Below are positions 13,469 to 17,432 of a stretch of 17,432 nucleotides of DNA, piece by piece. The position numbers and the translations under genes were made by a program. The stretch comes from an uncultured Collinsella sp. (GTDB lineage: Bacteria; Actinomycetota; Coriobacteriia; Coriobacteriales; Coriobacteriaceae), in assembly GCA_902489295.1 (NCBI GenBank), contig CABTZM010000023.1, forward strand, positions 1-17,432, read 5' to 3'. Below the pieces are notes generated by a model, which worked only from the letters and a program-made list of their open reading frames with translations, was not told the origin of the DNA and did no database searches. Every line of letters begins with the position of its first letter. The first letter of the stretch is position 1.

Positions 13469-14140
13469 ATGGCGCTAATCTATATCGTTGAGGACGACGA
13501 GCCCATTCGTCGCGAGCTTGCCGATATCCTTGCCCGTGCCGGTTTTGAGGTCGAGGCCTGCGAGTCGTTCGAGCATGTCTCGCGTGACATCCTGGCCGCT
13601 GCACCCGACTTGGTACTGCTCGACCTGACGCTTCCCGTCAAAGACGGCCAGCATATCTGCCACGAAGTCCGCCACGAATCCGAGGTTCCCATCATCGTCC
13701 TCACGTCGCGCACGACCGAGATCGACGAGGTCATGGCCATGACGCTCGGCGCGGACGACTTCGTTCCCAAGCCCTATAGCGCGCGCGTGCTCGTGGCGCG
13801 CATCAATGCCTTGCTGCGTCGCACCGCGGCGGCGGGCGAGCGCAGCACGCTTGTCCACAAGGGGCTGGAGCTCGATCTCGCCCGTTCTATGGTCACCAAC
13901 ACGGCGACCGGCGACAGCACCGAGCTCACCAAAAATGAGCTGCGCATTCTCTCGCTGCTCCTGAGCCGCGCGGGCAAGATCGTCTCGCGCTCGGCCATCA
14001 TGCAGGACCTGTGGGACTCCGATGCCTTTGTGGACGACAACACGCTCACTGTCAACATCAACCGTCTGCGCACCACGCTCGAAAAAATCGGCGTCAAGGG
14101 GTATCTGACCACGCATCGCGGTCAGGGCTACTCGGTCTAG
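13469..14140 (+). CDS. Response regulator, OmpR family, BceR-like
   Basis: A 223-residue regulator, standard length. The receiver (1-118) has E8/D9/D10, phospho-acceptor Asp52 (LLDLTLPVKDG), Thr79 and Lys101 (VPKPY). The C-terminal winged helix (about 125-223) has LTKNELRILSLLL, LWDSDAFVDDNTLTVNINRLR and the terminal TTHRGQGYSV. The LDLTLP and DDNTLTVNINRLR sequences are typical of BceR/GraR/VirR-type regulators, which respond to cell-envelope peptide antibiotics. AGGGGAG lies nine bases before the ATG. The kinase gene starts within ten bases of its stop. Such regulators usually control a nearby BceAB-type ABC transporter, but none is present in this window. Confidence 0.94.
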   Translation: MALIYIVEDDEPIRRELADILARAGFEVEACESFEHVSRDILAAAPDLVLLDLTLPVKDGQHICHEVRHESEVPIIVLTSRTTEIDEVMAMTLGADDFVPKPYSARVLVARINALLRRTAAAGERSTLVHKGLELDLARSMVTNTATGDSTELTKNELRILSLLLSRAGKIVSRSAIMQDLWDSDAFVDDNTLTVNINRLRTTLEKIGVKGYLTTHRGQGYSV

Positions 14141-14149
14141 GTGTCGGTT

Positions 14150-15193
14150 ATGTCGTTTGCCAAGTTCTTTAAAGATGCGCTGCTTCCCGTCGCCGTGTGG
14201 ACGTGCGGCGTGCTGTTGAGTTGCTTTGTGCTGACGGTCGCCGGGGCCCCCGCTTCCATCGTGGTCGTGGCGGTCGGCGTGTCCTTTATCTTTGGCATGC
14301 TCGGCATCGTGATCGAGTACGCGCGCCGTCGTCGATTTTTGCGTCAGCTGGAGCGCGCGGCCGAGGAGCTGGAAAGCCCTGCGTGGGTGCAGGAGATGGT
14401 GCAGTGTCCGACCTATGCCGAGGGCGAGCTCGAATACGAAGTCCTGCGCCGCGTGGGCAAGGCGGCTTGCGATGAGGTAGCGGAAGGGCGACGTCAAACC
14501 GACGACTATCGCGACTATATCGAAAGCTGGGTCCACGAGGCCAAGTTGCCCCTGGCGGCGGCCCATCTGATTCTTGAAAACCTGGACGGCAGCGAAGACG
14601 ACCTGTCGCGTGTGGATGACCTGGGTCGCGAACTGGCTCGCGTTGAGCGCTATATCGACCAGGCACTGTACTATGCGCGCTCGGAAGTCGTGGAGCGCGA
14701 CTACCTGATTCGCCGCTGGAATCTTAAGGCCCTGGTGACGGGCGCGATTAAAGCCAACGCGCGCGAACTTATCGCGGCGCACGTGGCTCCGGTGTGCGAG
14801 AACCTCGACTTTGAGGTCTTTACCGACGAGAAGTGGCTCGAGTTTATTCTAGGCCAGCTTATTCAGAACAGCATCAAATATGCGCGCGAGGACGGCGCAA
14901 AGATCGTGTTTTCGGGCGCGTTGCTGGACGAGGGCCTGGCGAGCGAACGCATCGAGCTTACCGTCGCGGACAACGGCTGCGGCGTGAGCGCGGCCGACCT
15001 GCCGCGCGTGTTCGAGAAAGGTTTTACCGGCGACAACGGCCGCACCACCAAGCGCGCAACGGGCATCGGCCTCTACCTGGTGGCGCGCCTGTGCTCCAAG
15101 ATGGGCATCGACGTCACCGCGGCATCCGAGCCCGGCGAAGGCTTCGTCGTAACATTCGCGTTTTCAACGAATAAGTTTCAATATTTCGAGTAA
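14150..15193 (+). CDS. Intramembrane-sensing histidine kinase, BceS-like
   Basis: A 347-residue kinase with two closely spaced membrane segments (about 11-30 and 36-56) and almost no extracellular loop, the mark of intramembrane-sensing kinases that read their signal through a partner transporter. The dimerisation/phospho-acceptor region is DYIESWVHEAKLPLAA, with His129 in the BceS-type W-x-H-E-x-K-x-P motif rather than the usual SHELRTP. The ATPase domain has QLIQNSIKYA (N box), DNGCGV (G1), VFEKGFTG (F) and ATGIGLYLV (G2). ATG 14150 is preferred because AGGTG lies six bases upstream; a GTG at 14141, directly after the regulator's stop, would add three residues. It pairs with the regulator just upstream and is followed by a terminator. 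Confidence 0.92.
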   Translation: MSFAKFFKDALLPVAVWTCGVLLSCFVLTVAGAPASIVVVAVGVSFIFGMLGIVIEYARRRRFLRQLERAAEELESPAWVQEMVQCPTYAEGELEYEVLRRVGKAACDEVAEGRRQTDDYRDYIESWVHEAKLPLAAAHLILENLDGSEDDLSRVDDLGRELARVERYIDQALYYARSEVVERDYLIRRWNLKALVTGAIKANARELIAAHVAPVCENLDFEVFTDEKWLEFILGQLIQNSIKYAREDGAKIVFSGALLDEGLASERIELTVADNGCGVSAADLPRVFEKGFTGDNGRTTKRATGIGLYLVARLCSKMGIDVTAASEPGEGFVVTFAFSTNKFQYFE

Positions 15194-15212
15194 CGCACGC
15201 GGCAGACGCCCA

Positions 15213-15248
15213 CCCAAACAAAAACGTGCAGCCCAAACAAAAACGTGC
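15213..15248 (+). repeat. Short tandem direct repeat after the BceS-like gene
   Basis: CCCAAACAAAAACGTGC occurs twice, at 15213-15229 and 15232-15248, with a period of 19 bases. The second copy runs into the terminator stem. It is A-rich on the plus strand and could be a slippage duplication. Confidence 0.6.
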
Positions 15249-15278
15249 CGCCCCAAACGGGGCGGTACGCCATCTTTT
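15245..15278 (+). terminator. Terminator of the BceRS-like operon
   Basis: GTGCCGCCCC (15245-15254) pairs with GGGGCGGTAC (15259-15268) with one G-T pair and an AAAC loop. TTTT follows after six bases (15275-15278), so the T tract is modest and set back. Confidence 0.65.
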
Positions 15279-15309
15279 ATCAGCCAACTCGCTGAGGTGC
15301 GGTGACGAA

Positions 15310-15400
15310 GGCGCAAGGCCGGGAGGGGTTATCTAAGCCGACATCCCGCAGCCGCGAAGCGGCGAGGACGTCGGCGTGATAACCCCGCAGGCCTTGCGCC
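15310..15400. repeat. 91-base interrupted palindrome between convergent genes
   Basis: Nested arms pair in order: GGCGCAAGGCC (15310-15320) with 15390-15400, GGGGTTAT (15325-15332) with 15379-15386, GCCGAC (15337-15342) with 15370-15375, and GCCGC (15351-15355) with GCGGC (15359-15363), giving 30 base pairs. It lies 13 bases beyond the stop of the universal stress gene (minus strand) and after the BceRS terminator, so it may end or protect transcripts from either side. No T run follows on either strand. Confidence 0.7.
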
Positions 15401-15413
15401 GGCGGGAAGGAAC

Positions 15414-15851
15414 CTACTTCACGACCAAGATGTCGCAGTCCGTGTTGCGCAGCAGGAACGTCGAAATCGAACCCAGCAGCGCATACTTGATCGAGGACAG
15501 GCCGCGGGCGCCGCAGAGCACCAGGTCGGGCTTAACCACGTCGAGCATCTCGTCCTTGAGCGTCTCGCGAATGCGGCCGGCGCGAATCATGACCTCGACC
15601 TCGGGAATATCGGGATTGGCCTTGGCCTCTTCGAGCTGCTTGGCGATGGAGTTCTTAAATGCCTCCTCTAGGCCGTTGACCAGATCGACCGGATAGGAAC
15701 CGGCGCTCTCGAGCGCCGTGGAATCGATAACGTGGCCGATGATTAGCTTGGCGCCGTTGTTCGCGGCGACCTTGATGGCGCGTGCGAGCACAAAATCCTG
15801 CTGCTCAGTACCGTCGAGTGAAACAAATACCTTGGTGTAGCCCTCGTTCAT
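15414..15851 (-). CDS. Universal stress protein, UspA family
   Basis: A 145-residue single-domain Usp, the usual length. It begins KVFVSLDGTEQQDFVLARAIKVA (Asp13 at the nucleotide-facing position) and has LIIGHVID at 36-43. The ATP-binding signature G-x2-G-x9-G-S is intact in GARGLSSIKYALLGSIS (114-130), so this is probably an ATP-binding Usp, and the last strand CDILVVK follows. Usp proteins are cytoplasmic and help cells survive stress and starvation; the specific role is not known. The ATG at 15851 has an excellent AAGGAGG. The gene diverges from uppP across 248 bases and converges with the BceRS operon across the large palindrome. Confidence 0.95.
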   Translation of the reverse strand: MNEGYTKVFVSLDGTEQQDFVLARAIKVAANNGAKLIIGHVIDSTALESAGSYPVDLVNGLEEAFKNSIAKQLEEAKANPDIPEVEVMIRAGRIRETLKDEMLDVVKPDLVLCGARGLSSIKYALLGSISTFLLRNTDCDILVVK

Positions 15852-15969
15852 GGTTTCCTCCTTGGTCTATCGCACGGGCGCGGGGCTCGTGCATCGGGCG
15901 GGCGCGGGCGCGTCGGCCGCCGGACACTTTATCTTGTTGCAGTTATACCCAAGGATTTGGGTTTGACCG

Positions 15970-15999
15970 CTCGCAATTCTGTGAACGGGCGAGTTTTTT
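15970..15999 (+). other. Hairpin with T run upstream of uppP
   Basis: CTCGC (15970-15974) can pair with GCGAG (15989-15993), followed by TTTTTT. Just upstream CCCAA/TTGGG forms another small stem (about 15949-15963). It looks like a weak intrinsic terminator in the uppP leader or a divergent promoter region. GATAAT at 16034-16039 could start uppP transcription downstream of it, in which case the hairpin lies outside the message. Confidence 0.3.
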
Positions 16000-16099
16000 G
16001 GTAAGGGTAGGCGCAGGCGCGCCGCCAACGGTTGATAATGGGACATCGCCCGCACCGTCCGCAGAACAATATCGGCGGGTGTCTAACGAGGGGGTCCCT

Positions 16100-17080
16100 T
16101 TGGATATTATCGAGCTTCTAAAATCTGCCTTCATGGGCCTGGTCGAGGGCATCACCGAATGGCTGCCTGTTTCGTCGACCGGTCACATGATCTTGGTGGA
16201 CGAGTTCGTCAAGATGAACGTGAGCGAGACGTTCTGGAATATGTTCCTGGTCGTGATTCAGCTCGGCGCCATTCTGGCCGTCTGTGTGCTGTTCTTCCAT
16301 GAGCTCAATCCGTTCTCGCCCAGCAAGGGCAAGGAGGGCCGTCGCGACACCTGGGTGCTGTGGGGCAAGATTGTGCTCGGCTGCATTCCCGCCGCGGCGA
16401 TCGGCCTGCCGCTCAACGACTGGATGGAGGAGCATTTCTACAATGCTCCAGTCGTGGCGCTGGCGCTCATTGTGTACGGCGTGCTGTTTATCGTGATCGA
16501 GAACTGGCGCGCGAGCAAGCGCGAGGAAATGGCCGTTGCCGGTTCGTTTGGTTCGCGTGCTGTGGTGTCGGGTGGACGTCCCGCCGGTGCGCACTTTGCG
16601 GCGCCCGCCGCGGCTACCGCTGAGGATGAGGGTGATGACGAGGATCTGGACTTTGGTTCCATCACCACGCTCGAGGACCTGAGCTGGAAGACTGCGCTGG
16701 GTATCGGCTGCTTCCAGGTGCTTTCGCTGGTGCCTGGAACGTCTCGCTCCGGTTCCACCATCATCGGCGGCCTGCTTTTGGGCTGCACGCGTTCGGTGGC
16801 GTCCAAGTTTACGTTCTTCCTGGCCATTCCCGTCATGTTTGGCGCGAGTGCGCTCAAGCTGGTCAAGTACTTCATCAAGGGCGGTACCTTTGGCGCCAAC
16901 GAGATCGCCATCCTGGGCGTGGGCTGCGTTGTGGCCTTTGTGGTTTCGCTCATCGCCATTAAGTGGCTCATGGGCTTCGTCCGCCGTCACGACTTCAAGT
17001 GCTTCGGCGTCTACCGCATCATTCTGGGCATCGTGGTGCTTGCGTACTTCTTCGTCTTGGAGCCTATGCTCGGCCTGTAG
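16100..17080 (+). CDS. uppP: Undecaprenyl-diphosphate phosphatase
   Basis: A 326-residue polytopic membrane enzyme that removes a phosphate from undecaprenyl diphosphate, recycling the lipid carrier for peptidoglycan synthesis; the family also gives bacitracin resistance. Both signature regions are present: EGITEWLPVSSTGHM (Glu16, Glu20, Ser26, His29) and PGTSRSGSTI (Arg216). About eight hydrophobic segments are seen. Residues 140-187 are an extra Ala/Gly-rich then acidic loop (EDEGDDEDLDF) not found in minimal UppP, which explains the length above the usual 265-280. The TTG at 16100 is chosen because GAGGGGG lies just upstream and the product begins MDIIELLKSAFMGLVEG as expected; the open frame extends further left without homology. 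A strong terminator follows. Confidence 0.95.
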   Translation: MDIIELLKSAFMGLVEGITEWLPVSSTGHMILVDEFVKMNVSETFWNMFLVVIQLGAILAVCVLFFHELNPFSPSKGKEGRRDTWVLWGKIVLGCIPAAAIGLPLNDWMEEHFYNAPVVALALIVYGVLFIVIENWRASKREEMAVAGSFGSRAVVSGGRPAGAHFAAPAAATAEDEGDDEDLDFGSITTLEDLSWKTALGIGCFQVLSLVPGTSRSGSTIIGGLLLGCTRSVASKFTFFLAIPVMFGASALKLVKYFIKGGTFGANEIAILGVGCVVAFVVSLIAIKWLMGFVRRHDFKCFGVYRIILGIVVLAYFFVLEPMLGL

Positions 17081-17124
17081 CTTGGTTGACGCTGCGCGGC
17101 GGGCCGGAAGACAAATTTTTCATC

Positions 17125-17170
17125 AAAAAAGGGGGCACTAACCAAAAGAGTATTCCCCCCCCTTTTTTTT
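17125..17170 (+). terminator. uppP intrinsic terminator
   Basis: AAAAAAGGGGG (17125-17135) pairs with CCCCC and TTTTTT in a run of eight C (17155-17162) and eight T (17163-17170), with a loop of about 20 bases. It begins 45 bases after the uppP stop. Confidence 0.85.
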
Positions 17171-17274
17171 CCCCGCCGCTTTTCTTTCCCGGTCTTTTCT
17201 GCCCGCCGCTTTTCTTTCCGCGGCTTTTTCCCACGCCGCCTCTTTCCCTGCCGCCTCTTCTCCAGCTCCTGCCC
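17171..17274 (+). repeat. Pyrimidine-rich low-complexity tract with 30-base repeats
   Basis: From 17155 to 17274 the plus strand contains only two A and is dominated by C and T. CCCGCCGCTTTTCTTTCC occurs twice, at 17172-17189 and 17202-17219 (period 30), and shorter GCCGCCTCTT units follow (about 17235-17250). No gene is supported. It separates the uppP terminator from the prfB promoter. Confidence 0.7.
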
Positions 17275-17303
17275 TTGCTAAAATTCCTTCTATCATGTAG
17301 AAT
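17275..17303 (+). promoter_or_regulatory. prfB promoter
   Basis: TTGCTA (17275-17280) and TAGAAT (17298-17303) are separated by exactly 17 bases in an AT-rich stretch. The transcript would start near 17310, giving a leader of about 44 bases before the prfB ATG. Confidence 0.65.
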
Positions 17304-17353
17304 AGGAAACTGTAAGGCGTAAGCCAGAATAAAGTAAGAAAGTGGGTGAAGCT

Positions 17354-17432
17354 ATGGTTGAATTAGATCAGTTCAAATATACGTTATCAACGTATGATAC
17401 AACTTTAGTGGAAGTGAGGGATTCACTTTGAC
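17354..17432 (+). CDS. prfB: Peptide chain release factor 2, N-terminal part, with programmed +1 frameshift (cut by window end)
   Basis: The ATG at 17354 opens MVELDQFKYTLSTYDTTLVE followed by VRDSL, then a TGA at codon 26 (17429-17431). The codons AGG GAT TCA CTT TGA C match the E. coli prfB site AGG GGG TAT CTT TGA C in both the codon number of the stop and the position of AGG, so a +1 shift on CTT gives S-L-D, the usual start of the conserved RF2 helix region. RF2 releases peptides at UGA and UAA, and the internal UGA lets it control its own level. Only the first 25 codons and the first post-shift codon GAC (17430-17432) are in the window. Three of the 25 codons are TTA. Upstream GTGGGTGA is a weak binding site; a GTG at 17342 is a less likely start. 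Confidence 0.85.
17417..17432 (+). promoter_or_regulatory. Programmed +1 frameshift signal of prfB
   Basis: An internal Shine-Dalgarno-like AGGG (17417-17420) lies upstream of the slippery CTTTGAC (17426-17432). In the known mechanism peptidyl-tRNA-Leu on CUU slips to UUU when UGA is read slowly because RF2 is scarce, and translation continues at GAC. The AGG is in the same place as in E. coli but the SD run is shorter (AGGG against AGGGGG). Confidence 0.8.

Noticed and set aside
13475..14782. 435-codon open frame on the minus strand
   Set aside because: Antisense to the BceR/BceS-like pair, whose domains are complete.
15782..16099. Upstream extension of the uppP frame
   Set aside because: It overlaps the start of the universal stress gene and has no UppP similarity; the TTG at 16100 has a strong binding site and begins the conserved sequence.
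16118..16990. 290-codon open frame on the minus strand
   Set aside because: Antisense to uppP, with no domain.
17081..17322. Pro/Leu/Phe-rich frame through the pyrimidine tract
   Set aside because: The repeated PPLFFP pattern only reflects the C/T repeats; it has no start site and overlaps uppP in another frame.

Overview
The window looks like a chromosomal stretch from a high-GC Gram-positive bacterium of the class Coriobacteriia, most likely Collinsella or a close relative. This rests on the high GC content and codon use, a BceRS-type two-component pair, a DUF2207 protein with a Gly-rich tail, stand-alone GluQ, and several families of intergenic hairpin repeats. The genus is an inference; no search was run. 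No CRISPR array, complete transposase or prophage is visible. The content is mostly housekeeping, signalling and envelope genes.

Left part (1-4600): a tRNA-Leu(UAA) on the minus strand faces a tRNA 3'-end-like fragment. A membrane-anchored helical-repeat protein follows on the minus strand. A plus-strand pair then encodes an orphan galactitol-type PTS IIB protein and a small VOC protein that resembles the C-terminal domain of some KDPG/KHG aldolases. Across a shared bidirectional terminator lies a minus-strand operon: UBA-like/DUF4342 membrane protein, OmpR-family regulator, ArlS-like histidine kinase.

Middle part (4600-13300): an intergenic inverted-repeat element; a 79-residue membrane protein; a metallophosphoesterase; gluQ (minus, probably leaderless); a repeat-rich divergent intergenic region; a DUF2207 membrane protein; a 450-base intergenic stretch with an inverted repeat, a strong terminator and two tandem hairpin repeats; a GNAT acetyltransferase (minus); purH with a textbook terminator; and a 243-residue protein of unknown function.

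Right part (13300-17432): a BceR/BceS-like regulator-kinase pair with no ABC transporter alongside; a large cruciform-capable palindrome; a universal stress protein (minus); uppP from a TTG start; an almost A-free pyrimidine tract; and, at the very end, a good promoter and the first 25 codons of prfB (release factor 2) with the programmed +1 frameshift site CTT TGA C. The last three bases of the window are the first codon after the frameshift.

The most interesting non-genic signals are: (i) a hairpin family at three loci with different arm sequences but a shared GGGAC/GGGGAC loop; (ii) an inverted pair at 4645-4816 whose arms differ largely by silent changes in one reading frame; (iii) an inverted pair sharing CAAATATGAGTACTGTT around a terminator; (iv) the 91-base palindrome between convergent genes.
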